A stretch of DNA of 52,433 nt from Nocardia cyriacigeorgica (GTDB taxonomy: Bacteria; Actinomycetota; Actinomycetes; Mycobacteriales; Mycobacteriaceae): the NCBI RefSeq assembly GCF_010868145.1, contig NZ_JAAGUY010000032.1, positions 1 through 52,433 of the forward strand. The letters run 5' to 3'. A program made the translations under genes and the position numbers. This document shows, piece by piece, positions 16,877 through 25,148 of this stretch. The first letter of the stretch is position 1. Each line of letters starts with the position of its first letter. Under the pieces are notes generated by a model that had not been told where the DNA came from, did no database searches, and worked only from the letters and a program-made list of their open reading frames with translations.

Positions 16877-18024
16877 TGGACTTCTCACTCACCGATGAAC
16901 AGCAGTTGCTGCGCGATTCCGTCGCGGGATTCCTCACCGCGCGATATGAGCTGGAGAAAAGTCGCAGCGCGGCCAAATCCGTTGCCGGCTGGCAGCCCGA
17001 GATCTGGCGCGGATTCGCAGACGAACTGGGCATTCTCGGCGCGACGCTGTCCGAACGGGTCGATGGCATGGGCGGCGGTCCGACCGAATTGATGGTCATT
17101 GCCGAGGAATTGGGTCACGCGCTGGTGGTGGAGCCGTTCGTGGACACCGTCGTGGTCGGCGGTGGGCTGCTGTCACGGTCCGGGGGCGAATCCGCCGATG
17201 CCGTGCTGCGCGAGATCGTCGCCGGGAGCGCGCGCACAGCCTTCGCGAGCCTGGAACCCTCGGCCGGAGAATCACCGCATGATGTGTCCCTCACCGCGCG
17301 CGAAGATGGCGACGAATGGGTGCTCGACGGCACCAAGATCGTGGTCACCAGCGCGCCACTGGCCACCCATCTGATCATCAGCGCCCGTACCGCAGGCGAT
17401 CGACGCGACCGTGACGGCGTGTCGTTGTTCCTCACCGAATTCGATGCGCAGGCACCCATTGCGGGCATCGAGGTGCACAACTACCGCACGATCGATGACC
17501 GGTACGCCGCCGATCTGACCTTCACCGGTTTCCGCCTGCCAGCCTCGGCACTGCTCGGCGCCGAGGGCCAGGCCACAGCGATCATCGAAGCGACCCTCGA
17601 GGAAGCCATCGCCGCGGTTGCCGCCGAGGCGGTCGGACTCATGCGCAAGGTCGTCGCCGACACGGTCGAGTACAGCAAGCAACGTCAGCAGTTCGGCCAG
17701 CCGATCGGCGGGTTCCAAGTGTTGCAGCATCGCATGGTCGACATGTACATGGAACTCGAACAGGCCACTGCCGCCGCATATCTCGCTGCGTTTGCCTTAT
17801 CGGCCTCGGCGGCCGAGCGAGCCCGCGCCATCTCGGCGGCCAAGGTCACCGTCGCCCGCACGGCCCGATTCATCGGCCAGCAGTCGGTGCAGCTGCACGG
17901 CGCGATGGGGATGACCGAGGAGCTGGCCATCGGCCACTACTTCAAACGACTCACCGCCATCGAGAACGAATTCGGTTCCAGCGCCTACCATCTGAACCGC
18001 TACGCCCGCCTGACCAGGCCGTGA
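16876..18024 (+). CDS. Acyl-CoA dehydrogenase, partner (beta) subunit
   Basis: 382 residues. It has the three-domain acyl-CoA dehydrogenase plan (MDFSLTDEQQLLRDSV; FAEELG-type middle; KQRQQFGQPIGGFQVLQHRM; VQLHGAMGMTEELAIGHYFKRL). It lacks the glutamates at both known catalytic positions and has a shortened substrate loop (FASLEPSAGES). In the ChsE-type heterotetramers one subunit is catalytic and the other supports FAD binding; the RQQFG and QLHGAMGMTEE motifs here suit the FAD-binding role. It starts on the last base of the previous stop (TGATG), so translation is coupled. A perfect 13-bp hairpin terminator follows at 18030. Confidence 0.88.
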   Translation: MDFSLTDEQQLLRDSVAGFLTARYELEKSRSAAKSVAGWQPEIWRGFADELGILGATLSERVDGMGGGPTELMVIAEELGHALVVEPFVDTVVVGGGLLSRSGGESADAVLREIVAGSARTAFASLEPSAGESPHDVSLTAREDGDEWVLDGTKIVVTSAPLATHLIISARTAGDRRDRDGVSLFLTEFDAQAPIAGIEVHNYRTIDDRYAADLTFTGFRLPASALLGAEGQATAIIEATLEEAIAAVAAEAVGLMRKVVADTVEYSKQRQQFGQPIGGFQVLQHRMVDMYMELEQATAAAYLAAFALSASAAERARAISAAKVTVARTARFIGQQSVQLHGAMGMTEELAIGHYFKRLTAIENEFGSSAYHLNRYARLTRP

Positions 18025-18029
18025 CCCGA

Positions 18030-18064
18030 CCGCACTGCCCGGATTCCGCCACCGGGCAGTGCGG
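18030..18064 (+). terminator. Terminator of the acyl-CoA dehydrogenase operon
   Basis: Perfect 13-bp arms CCGCACTGCCCGG (18030-18042) and CCGGGCAGTGCGG (18052-18064) with a 9-nt loop, 5 nt past the stop codon. Confidence 0.9.
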
Positions 18065-18159
18065 CATCCGCACCGTGGTCGAACCGGCGCAGACCTGACT
18101 GATTCCCGGTCAGCCCGGTGATGGCGCTCGAGGCTGCTGCGGCGCGGTAGTTTGGTGCG

Positions 18160-18777
18160 GTGAGCAACCGGGAGCGACTCGGCCGGGCATTGATCGACAA
18201 GGGTAAGCCGAACAGGCCACCGGGACCGATTCACCTGGCAATCACTATCGTCGCCGTTGTCGTGCTGGTATGCCTCTACTACGACTGGTGGCCGTCCCGC
18301 TACGGCTCCTTCGGCTGGGCTGATCCGCTGTTGTTCGGCGCTGCGGCCGCGCTCTGGCTGTTCATCTGCGGCGCGGTATGGGCGATCCGCACGCTGTATG
18401 TCGTCGGGCGGGGCCGGACATGGTCATGGTGGATCGCGGCAGCCCCGGCGATGATCCTCGCCGTTGCGGGCACAGTCGTACTTCTGCCGCGCCCGTCTTT
18501 CGACGACACCCGTCCGCAGTTCGAGCGGGTGGCGCTCGACTTGCTGGTGAGTTCGGAAACCTCACGCTCCCATCTCGACATCGGCCGGTTCGACATCAGC
18601 TATGTCAGGAAGGATCCCGACGGAGCCGTCTACTTCATCGACGGTGGCGGGCTCGGGCTCACGGTGAGCAGTGGATGGGCGTACTCACCGCACGGCACAC
18701 CGGTTGGCTTCGATGATTTCACCGCAACCCACCTCGATGGCCCGTGGTACGAGTTCACCGCCGTGTGGCGCGATTGA
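18160..18777 (+). CDS. Membrane protein of unknown function with C-terminal soluble domain
   Basis: 205 residues. Three hydrophobic segments lie at about 28-46 (HLAITIVAVVVLVCLYY), 57-80 (LLFGAAAALWLFICGAVWAI) and 91-110 (WWIAAAPAMILAVAGTVVLL). They are followed by about 95 residues with a mixed beta pattern (FDISYVRKDPDGAVYFIDGGG) that presumably lie outside the membrane. GTG 18160 comes 6 nt after TAGTTT (18148-18153) and has no RBS, so it is probably leaderless. No family is recognised; similar small DUF proteins are common in Nocardia. Confidence 0.7.
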   Translation: MSNRERLGRALIDKGKPNRPPGPIHLAITIVAVVVLVCLYYDWWPSRYGSFGWADPLLFGAAAALWLFICGAVWAIRTLYVVGRGRTWSWWIAAAPAMILAVAGTVVLLPRPSFDDTRPQFERVALDLLVSSETSRSHLDIGRFDISYVRKDPDGAVYFIDGGGLGLTVSSGWAYSPHGTPVGFDDFTATHLDGPWYEFTAVWRD

Positions 18778-18814
18778 CGACTCCGACCAGGTGACGGTGC
18801 GTGCCGCGCAGGGC

Positions 18815-19348
18815 CTAGCCGCAGTCCTCGAATACCGCTTTTACGTATCCCGCTGACTGGTAGACGTAGTCATAAGCCCAGCGTGCGACGGAAAGTCGCG
18901 GCTTCGGGTCCACGAAGAGCAGTTCGCCCGCCCAACATTTGCCGAGGATGTAGCGGGCGCGGGAGATATGCGGGGTGAATGTCACCACGATGACGCGCGT
19001 CCACTGCTCCTCGCGCGCGCGTTGCGCCAGGTATCGCCCCTCGCCCCGGGTCGTGCGCGGCTCCGGATCGAAGCACTCCACCTCGAAGCTGTACCCGCCG
19101 TGACAGATCCGGTTGACCAGCGCACTGTGCTCATACGGATTCGACACCAGTACGCGCGGCGCATAACCGTCCCTGGCCAGTCGCAGCCCGAGTTCCTCAC
19201 GCCCATCGTGGGCGCCGCCGAGAATCAGAATCGCATCGGCGGGCGCGGACTGTTCGGTCTGCGGTCCGACATAGACCGGCCACAGCGCGGCCGTGACGAT
19301 CGCGAGCACCGCGCAGACGACGAGCACAGTCCCGCCGATCCGACGCAT
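18815..19348 (-). CDS. YdcF/SanA-type DUF218 membrane-anchored protein
   Basis: 177 residues. An N-terminal hydrophobic anchor (GGTVLVVCAVLAIVTAAL) is followed by a DUF218 core. The core shows ADAILILGGAHDGREELGLRLA (the D-A-I-x-V-L-G-G motif), PRVLVSNP, TRGEGRYLAQRA (the T-x-x-E-A-like stretch) and RVIVVTFTPHISRARYIL. Proteins of this family in Gram-positive and Gram-negative bacteria affect cell-envelope integrity and polysaccharide handling; the biochemical reaction is not established. ATG 19348; it ends 52 bp before nothing but intergenic DNA shared with the MerR gene downstream of its start. Confidence 0.82.
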   Translation of the reverse strand: MRRIGGTVLVVCAVLAIVTAALWPVYVGPQTEQSAPADAILILGGAHDGREELGLRLARDGYAPRVLVSNPYEHSALVNRICHGGYSFEVECFDPEPRTTRGEGRYLAQRAREEQWTRVIVVTFTPHISRARYILGKCWAGELLFVDPKPRLSVARWAYDYVYQSAGYVKAVFEDCG

Positions 19349-19400
19349 CGGCCGATCCTATCCACGCCGGGCGCCCGGGCGACCACCACGCCCGGCTCGC

Positions 19401-19742
19401 TCAATCGAGGAGCAACCCGGACATCGCGTCGCGCTTCTCGGTCAGTCGGTCGATCTCGGCTTGGAGCTCGCCCAGCTCGCGACGCAGTATCGCGTCCACC
19501 TCGGCGCACAGTTCGACGCTCGGTTCCTCGCCGTGCACGCACGGAAGCAGCGTACGAATGGTTTCGGTGTTCAACCCCGCATCGAGCAGTCCGCGAATCC
19601 GGCGCACGACCGTGACGGCGTCCGGGTCATAGTCCCGGTAGCCGTTCGGGTGGCGGGAGACATCGAGCAGCCCCTGCTGTTCGTAGTAGCGCAGCAGACG
19701 TGGCGATATTCCGGTCTGTTCGGCGAGTTCTCCGATGAGCAT
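19401..19742 (-). CDS. MerR family transcriptional regulator
   Basis: 113 residues. It has the MerR winged HTH at the N-terminus (LIGELAEQTGISPRLLRYYEQQGLL, then NGYRDYDPDAVTVVRRIRGLLDAG), then a dimerisation coiled coil (about 80-108: ELGELQAEIDRLTEKRDAM). Two Cys (LLPCVHG and VELCAEV) sit where this subfamily often has them. ATG 19742 is preferred over GTG 19748 because GAGGAGGAG ends 5 nt before it on the coding strand. The gene is divergent from the class IV aminotransferase gene, and the shared 63-bp space carries a MerR-type promoter. It therefore probably controls that gene by untwisting the promoter in response to an unknown ligand. Confidence 0.92.
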   Translation of the reverse strand: MLIGELAEQTGISPRLLRYYEQQGLLDVSRHPNGYRDYDPDAVTVVRRIRGLLDAGLNTETIRTLLPCVHGEEPSVELCAEVDAILRRELGELQAEIDRLTEKRDAMSGLLLD

Positions 19743-19766
19743 CAGCACTCCTCCTCGGCTCGAGGC

Positions 19767-19798
19767 TTGACCTTGACACCCATGTCAGGGCTTAGGTT
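19767..19798 (+). promoter_or_regulatory. MerR-type long-spacer promoter with central dyad
   Basis: TTGACC (19767-19772), a 20-bp spacer and TAGGTT (19793-19798). The spacer carries the dyad CCTTGACA-CCCA-TGTCAGGG (arms 19771-19778 and 19783-19790, 7 of 8 pairs). A 19-20 bp spacer with the operator between the boxes is the hallmark of MerR activation. ATG 19806 is 7 nt past the -10, so the transcript is probably leaderless. Confidence 0.8.
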
Positions 19799-19805
19799 CG
19801 CCTCC

Positions 19806-20621
19806 ATGAGCGCATTTCCTTCAGTGACATTGATCGACGGACAGCCCGCCGACCCCGGCACACTCACGACGAACGCGTTCGCGGGGTTCGCACATTTCAC
19901 CGCGATGCAGGTCCGCGATGGCGCTGTCCGCGGACTCGATCTGCACCTCGACCGATTGGTCGACGCGTCCCGGTCGCTGTTCAACGCCGAACTCTCACCC
20001 GAGCGAATCCTCGACGACCTGCGTACCGCGATCGCGGGCTCACCGCCCGACCTCTCGCTGTACCTCACGGTGTTCGACTCCAACGGGGAATTCACCAACG
20101 ACTCCGCCGAGCCGTCGCTGCATACTCTCATCCGCACCGCGCCACCGGCGAACGGCCCGCAAGGCCCGCTCTCGCTCGCGATCTTCGAGCATGAACGGTT
20201 CATGCCCGAGATCAAGCATGTCGGTGAGGGCGCCAAGACCTACTACATGCGCCGCGCTCGTGCCGCGGGATTCGATGATGCGGCCTTCGTCGACCGGCAG
20301 GGACGCCTATCCGAAACATCGATCTGGAACCTTGCGTTCTGGGATGGGGACGCCGTCGTATGGCCGGAGGCGGCCGTGCTCACCGGCACCATGATGGGCA
20401 CCGTTCGCCGTCAACTCGAGGTGGCAGGCGTGCCACAACGGACGCAGGTGGTACGGCCCGCCGACCTTGGCAAATACCGCGGCGCAGTCGTCCTGAACTC
20501 ATGGACACCCGCGATCGCGGTACACCGGATCGGGGACACACCGCTCGACCGTTCGTCGGAGCTGGTCGAATTTCTGCACACCGCATACGAATCCGAACCT
20601 CCCGTGGCCATCGCCGGGTAA
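19806..20621 (+). CDS. Fold-type IV PLP enzyme (class IV aminotransferase / ADC-lyase-like)
   Basis: 271 residues of the branched-chain aminotransferase / 4-amino-4-deoxychorismate lyase superfamily. The Arg-rich start (DLHLDRLVDASRSLF) is typical. The likely PLP lysine lies in EIKHVGEGAK, and GFDDAAFVDRQGRLSETSIWNLAFW holds the conserved Glu (SET) and Asn that bind the cofactor. TGTMMGTVRRQL carries the phosphate-binding Thr cluster. The start ATG 19806 is 7 nt from the -10 box. Control by the divergent MerR regulator is likely. The substrate cannot be read from the sequence; a D-amino-acid transaminase, lyase or amine transaminase role is possible. Confidence 0.87.
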   Translation: MSAFPSVTLIDGQPADPGTLTTNAFAGFAHFTAMQVRDGAVRGLDLHLDRLVDASRSLFNAELSPERILDDLRTAIAGSPPDLSLYLTVFDSNGEFTNDSAEPSLHTLIRTAPPANGPQGPLSLAIFEHERFMPEIKHVGEGAKTYYMRRARAAGFDDAAFVDRQGRLSETSIWNLAFWDGDAVVWPEAAVLTGTMMGTVRRQLEVAGVPQRTQVVRPADLGKYRGAVVLNSWTPAIAVHRIGDTPLDRSSELVEFLHTAYESEPPVAIAG

Positions 20622-20774
20622 TGGGCCGCCGGCCAGGCCCCATGGCATGGATGGCAGGCCATCCAGTGGTAAACCCGCAGGTCAGGTGAAGTTCCACTCC
20701 TTGTACATCTACTGTTGCCCGGACTCTTGCCTCGGTGTGGGGGTGTGGCCACCGTGGCGGCTTACCAATCGATC

Positions 20775-22097
20775 ATGCGATGCACAGTCTTCGGAACCGG
20801 GTACCTGGGGGCCACGCACGCCGCGTGCATGGCCGAACTCGGGCATGACGTGATCGGGGTTGATGTCGATCCGGGCAAGGTCGCAAAGCTGTCCGACGGG
20901 GTGGTGCCGTTCTACGAGCCGGGGCTCGAGGCCGTGCTCCGCCGCAATCTGGACGCCGGACGCCTGCGCTTCACCACCTCCTATGCCGAAGCGGCCGCAC
21001 ATGCCGAGGTCCATTTCCTCGGTGTGGGCACGCCGCAGAAGAAGGGCGAGTACGCTGCCGACCTGAAGTACGTGCATGCCGTGATCGACTCGCTGGCGCC
21101 GATGCTGGAGCGGCCGTCGGTGATCGTCGGCAAATCGACGGTGCCGGTGGGCACCGCGGCCGAACTCGGCTCCCGCGCCAGGGCTCTGGCCTCCACTGAT
21201 GTCGAAGTGGCATGGAATCCGGAGTTTCTGCGCGAAGGCTTTGCGGTGCAGGACACGCTGCGCCCGGACCGGCTGGTCCTCGGCGTCGACCGGGACCGTG
21301 CCGAATCTGCCTGGGTGGAGCAATTACTCCGCGGGGTCTACGCCGATCTGATCACCGCCGACATCCCGTTCCTGCTGACCGATCTGGCCACCGCGGAACT
21401 GGTCAAGGTCTCGGCGAACGCATTTCTGGCCACGAAGATCTCATTCATCAACGCCGTGTCGGAGGTCTGCGAGGCCACCGGAGCCGATGTCACCGTCCTC
21501 GCCGACGCGCTCGGCTACGACGCCCGGATCGGCCGCCGCTTTCTCAATGCCGGCCTCGGATTCGGCGGTGGTTGTCTTCCCAAGGACATCAGGGCATTCA
21601 TGGCCCGCGCGGGTGAGCTGGGCGCCGACCATGCGCTGACCTTCCTTCGCGAGGTCGACAACATCAATATGCGCCGCCGCACCAAGATGGTCGATATGGC
21701 CACAAAGGCCTGCGGCGGATCGCTGCTCGGCGCCAATGTCGCGGTGCTCGGCGCCGCCTTCAAACCCGAATCCGATGACGTGCGCGATTCCCCGGCGTTG
21801 AACGTCGCGGGCATGATGCAACTACATGGGGCCGTTGTCACCGTGTACGACCCCAAGGCGCTGGAGAATTCGCGCCGGGTGTTCCCTACGCTGAACTACG
21901 CCACCTCGGTGGCCGAAGCCTGCGATCGCGCGGACGTGGTGCTCGTGCTCACCGAATGGTCCGAGTTCACCGCGCTGCGACCGCACGATCTGGATCCGGT
22001 GGTGCGGACCCGGTCCATCATCGACGGTCGCAACTGTCTCGAGCCGGCCACCTGGCGGGACGAAGGATGGGTGTACGCGGGGCTCGGCACACCGTAG
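20775..22097 (+). CDS. udgA: UDP-glucose 6-dehydrogenase
   Basis: 440 residues. It oxidises UDP-glucose to UDP-glucuronate with two NAD+. The N-terminal NAD domain starts MRCTVFGTGYLGATHA (GxGxxG). The middle contains KSTVPVGTA and WNPEFLREGFAVQD, and the catalytic Cys267 lies in GFGGGCLPKD. The C-terminal UDP-binding domain contains AFKPESDDVRDSPA. ATG 20775 matches the start of M. tuberculosis UdgA (Rv0322), which lies next to dcd there; here dcd is 8 kb away. Upstream codons in frame (from 20715) lack an RBS. UDP-glucuronate would feed cell-wall or capsular polysaccharide synthesis. Confidence 0.93.
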   Translation: MRCTVFGTGYLGATHAACMAELGHDVIGVDVDPGKVAKLSDGVVPFYEPGLEAVLRRNLDAGRLRFTTSYAEAAAHAEVHFLGVGTPQKKGEYAADLKYVHAVIDSLAPMLERPSVIVGKSTVPVGTAAELGSRARALASTDVEVAWNPEFLREGFAVQDTLRPDRLVLGVDRDRAESAWVEQLLRGVYADLITADIPFLLTDLATAELVKVSANAFLATKISFINAVSEVCEATGADVTVLADALGYDARIGRRFLNAGLGFGGGCLPKDIRAFMARAGELGADHALTFLREVDNINMRRRTKMVDMATKACGGSLLGANVAVLGAAFKPESDDVRDSPALNVAGMMQLHGAVVTVYDPKALENSRRVFPTLNYATSVAEACDRADVVLVLTEWSEFTALRPHDLDPVVRTRSIIDGRNCLEPATWRDEGWVYAGLGTP

Positions 22098-22243
22098 AGT
22101 TGCCGTCGAGGCGGGGGCCATCGGATACGGCCAGCACTGCCGCGAACTCCGCAGATCTCGGTCGGTAGGGTTCGGGGTCGAGCCGTCGCCGCGTAGATGG
22201 TGCGAGCTCACATGTCGTGGAGCGGGAACGAGATGAGCAGCTG

Positions 22244-23566
22244 ATGGGTTCGGTACTGGGAGTTGCCGTGGGGGCCTGCGCTGTTCGACTGGCGCGGCCG
22301 CACGCCGGGTTCCAGCACGAACACCTTTCCGCGCACTCCTTCGGTACGCAGACCCTCCCCGTCGGCGAACAGGACACGGCCGAACTGACCGCCGAGGTCA
22401 TCGGGGTGACGCTCGAAGCGTCCGCCGATATCACCGCCACCGCGATCGCCTACCGCACCGACCAGCAGGCCCGCGCAATCCGCGCGGCCATGGCCAAACA
22501 GCAGATCACCAACTACGAGCTGGTTCCCGAACTCAACGCGATCGTCGAATTCGCCGAGACCAGCGGCGATATCGCCGATGTCTCCGCGCTCGTTGTCTAC
22601 GACCTCGGCAGTTCCGGGCTCTCGGTGAGCATCGTCGATGTCGAGTCCAGGCAGGTCCGCCACACCGAACGCACCAGCGATATCAGTGGCGACTACATCG
22701 ATTCGCTCATCCGCGAACAGCAGATCGCCTCCGGCCGGATCGCGCATCCGCACGATCATTCCGGGCTCGCGCAGCTCGACGCACTGTGCAGACAGGCCAA
22801 GGAGCAGCTGTCGAGCAATACCGCGGTGGCATTGCCGAGCGAGCAGGGCCTGGTACTGCTGGCGCAGGAGAACTTCGAATCGCTGATCATGCTCGCCGTG
22901 GAATCGTCGGCGCGGATGACCCGCGATGTGGTGATGCGTTCCGGTGTGCAGGTCAACGGGGTGCTGATGGTCGGCGGCGGCTCCCGGATTCCGCTGGTCG
23001 CCACGGTGTTGGAGCACTGGATGGGCCTGCCGGTCACCGTGCCTGCGGACCCGGAAACCGTGGCGGCCCGCGGTGCGGCGCTGCTGGCCCGGACCGTGCG
23101 CGCACCGCGCCCGGTCGCGGCCGCCCCACATTCCGCTCCGGCCGCCAGCTTCGATGACGACGACCTCGCGCCGTCGTGGTTGTCGGCTCCCACCACCCGC
23201 AGGCGCGGGCGGCGCGAGATCAGTGGTGCCGCGCTGACGGTCACCGCGCTGGCCGTGGTCGCGGCGATCGGTCTCGGGCTCGGTTACGGACCGCAGGTGC
23301 TCGAGCGGGATTCGCACACCAGCGAGGGCAATACCTCGCCACTGCCGACCACCCCGGCCCACGCCACCGCGGCCGATCCGCAGACCGCGGCGCCGACCAC
23401 CACCGAGGCCGAGGAAGCGATCGCCGTGCCGCCACCGCAGCGGCAGTTGCCGGAGGAGCCTGAGACGACGACGGTCGGACCGAACACGATCGTGGTGGTT
23501 CCTGGGCTGCCGCCCATCATCGTTCCCACCATCCCACCGCTGTTCCCCCCTGCGCCGCCGCCCTGA
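22244..23566 (+). CDS. Hsp70-like ATPase-domain protein with membrane anchor and proline-rich tail
   Basis: 440 residues. The actin/Hsp70 fold is recognisable by phosphate-2 (VYDLGSSGLSVSIVD, about 118-132), the connecting helices, the adenosine motif (LMVGGGSRIPLVATVL, about 241-256) and ETVAARGAALLA. The N-terminal phosphate-1 motif is degenerate (LGVAVGACAVRL instead of GIDLGTTNS), and there is no substrate-binding domain. Instead an acidic/Arg linker leads to one transmembrane helix (about 333-355) and a Pro/Thr-rich outside tail ending in PPAPPP. ATG 22244 is preferred because it aligns with the family start; GTG 22217 is an alternative. The stop is 2 bp from the convergent YibE/F gene. 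The role is unknown; family members sit near stress regulators. Confidence 0.82.
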   Translation: MGSVLGVAVGACAVRLARPHAGFQHEHLSAHSFGTQTLPVGEQDTAELTAEVIGVTLEASADITATAIAYRTDQQARAIRAAMAKQQITNYELVPELNAIVEFAETSGDIADVSALVVYDLGSSGLSVSIVDVESRQVRHTERTSDISGDYIDSLIREQQIASGRIAHPHDHSGLAQLDALCRQAKEQLSSNTAVALPSEQGLVLLAQENFESLIMLAVESSARMTRDVVMRSGVQVNGVLMVGGGSRIPLVATVLEHWMGLPVTVPADPETVAARGAALLARTVRAPRPVAAAPHSAPAASFDDDDLAPSWLSAPTTRRRGRREISGAALTVTALAVVAAIGLGLGYGPQVLERDSHTSEGNTSPLPTTPAHATAADPQTAAPTTTEAEEAIAVPPPQRQLPEEPETTTVGPNTIVVVPGLPPIIVPTIPPLFPPAPPP

Positions 23567-23568
23567 TA

Positions 23569-24846
23569 TCAGACCTTCGCGTGCCGAGCCCTCCTGCTTA
23601 CCTGCGGTGCGGGCTTTGCTGCCCCGAACGGACGGGCGAGCATGACCGCGATACCCGTGGTCAGCGGAACCGACAGCGCCAGCGCGATACCGCCGACCGC
23701 GGAGCGTGCGATCTCGATCGCGACGGCGTCACCGACCAGCACGTCTTGGATGGACCTGCCCGCGACGCTGAACAGCAACAGCAACGGCAGCGCGCCACCG
23801 GCATAGGCGAGCACCAGGGTGTAGACAGTGCTGGCGATGTGGTCGCGCCCGACGCGCATGGCGGCGGCGAAGATCTCCCGCCGGGACGCGCCTTCGTCGA
23901 GCGCCGCCAGTTCGAACGCGGCCGAAGCCTGGGTGATGGTGACATCGTTGAGCACACCGAGCGAACCGATGATGAACCCGGCCAGCAGCAGCCCGGTGAT
24001 GCTGACGTGTTCGAGATAGGTGGCGACGTTGGTGTTCTGTTCCTCGGACAGTCCGGTCAGGTCGGTGACGCCGATGGTGAGCCACGACAGCACCGCCGCG
24101 AGCACCATCGATGTCAGTGTGCCGAGCAGGGCGGAGCTGGTCCGCAAATTCACCCCGTGGGCCAGATACAGCACCGCATACAAGATCAGCGATCCCGCGA
24201 CCAGTGCGACCGGAATGGCAGGCTTTCCGTCCAGCAGGGCCGGGAGCATGAACACTACGAGCACGCCGAACGCGAATCCGAGACCGAGCAGTGCACGCAG
24301 GCCACGCCATCGGGCGACCACGATGATCACCACCACGAACGCCAGCGTGATCAGCGTCAATGGCAGGCCACGGGCGTAATCGTCGAACGAGTACAGTGGC
24401 GTGCCGTCGGGTGCGGTCTGGCGGACGATCCGGATGCTGTCGCCGGCCTGCAATTCGGGTTGTCCCGGTCCCGGCGCGATCTCGAGCAGCGTGTGGTTGC
24501 CCTCATGCGGCCCCGACTCGATCGCGATCAGGCTGCGCTGACAGGTGTAGGCGTTGGTGGCCGGCGGATCCGGCCGCTCGGCGAACACTTTGCCCAGCGA
24601 TGGACTGCCACATGCCCCGATGTCCTGGAGAACCACCGTCCCCGCCTCGGTCTCCACCGCCCCACCACCCGCGTTCTGCATCGGCAGCGGAATATCAACC
24701 TTCTGCTCACTCGGCCACAACACGACCGTGGCGATCAACACGATGACCCCGATGACCGCGAGTAATCCGACAACGACCCGAGCAGCAGTCGCCCCGATAG
24801 CAATCGGCCCGGAGTGATCGTGGTGATGGTGATGATGGTCGCTCAC
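23569..24846 (-). CDS. YibE/F-family membrane protein with His-rich N-terminus
   Basis: 425 residues. The N-terminus is MSDHHHHHHDHSG, a natural metal-binding-like stretch. A first membrane helix follows (about 22-45), then about 110 extracytoplasmic residues with a Cys pair (IGACGS, YTCQRS). A block of seven or eight helices makes up the YibE/F domain, beginning DYARGLPLTLITLAFVVVII, with motifs ALLGTLTSMV, LLLAGFIIGSLGVLNDVTITQASA and GRDHIASTVYTLVLAYAGGALP. The family is a predicted transporter or permease of unknown substrate. The histidine run might bind a metal ion. ATG 24846; the upstream region contains a 6C RNA and a 56-bp repeat on the same strand. Confidence 0.88.
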   Translation of the reverse strand: MSDHHHHHHDHSGPIAIGATAARVVVGLLAVIGVIVLIATVVLWPSEQKVDIPLPMQNAGGGAVETEAGTVVLQDIGACGSPSLGKVFAERPDPPATNAYTCQRSLIAIESGPHEGNHTLLEIAPGPGQPELQAGDSIRIVRQTAPDGTPLYSFDDYARGLPLTLITLAFVVVIIVVARWRGLRALLGLGFAFGVLVVFMLPALLDGKPAIPVALVAGSLILYAVLYLAHGVNLRTSSALLGTLTSMVLAAVLSWLTIGVTDLTGLSEEQNTNVATYLEHVSITGLLLAGFIIGSLGVLNDVTITQASAAFELAALDEGASRREIFAAAMRVGRDHIASTVYTLVLAYAGGALPLLLLFSVAGRSIQDVLVGDAVAIEIARSAVGGIALALSVPLTTGIAVMLARPFGAAKPAPQVSRRARHAKV

Positions 24847-25148
24847 GCGGCGAGCTTAATGGACGTCATTTTCAAGAGGCGCGCCAACAGCGGTCAGCCC
24901 GCCATGAATACGTCCGAGACGTCGGTCACAGGATACATCCGGGACCTCGCGGCGGCGACAACTGCCCAGATGCGCAAAGCCCGGCAACCAACCGCGAGAT
25001 ACGCGCGAAGACGACCACCGACCAAGCTTCTTCCCAACGCACCAACTGATCTCGCAAGATCCGGGTAACTCACCGGGAACGGGCTAACTCACCCGAAGAA
25101 CACAACCGCCGGTCGCCAACGCAGATCACCCCACGCCTGAGCCTGGCC
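24847..25148. other. Spacer between YibE/F start and 6C RNA terminator
   Basis: Apart from repeat copy A, no gene is visible. It must hold the promoter of the minus-strand YibE/F gene, for which no clear -10/-35 pair stands out. Base composition is slightly less GC-rich than the surroundings. Confidence 0.4.
25033..25088 (-). repeat. 56-bp intergenic repeat, copy A
   Basis: The minus-strand reading matches 51225-51280 at 52 of 56 positions. It contains GTGAGTTACCCGG preceded by CGGG/CCCG arms, and a palindrome GATCTTGCGAGATC. It lies between the end of the 6C RNA and the YibE/F gene, same orientation as both. It is not coding in any convincing frame. Confidence 0.8.

Noticed and set aside
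24810..24846. CAC/CAT run suggesting a cloning-vector His tag
   Set aside because: The run continues into a native YibE/F protein with chromosomal flanks and there is no vector sequence.
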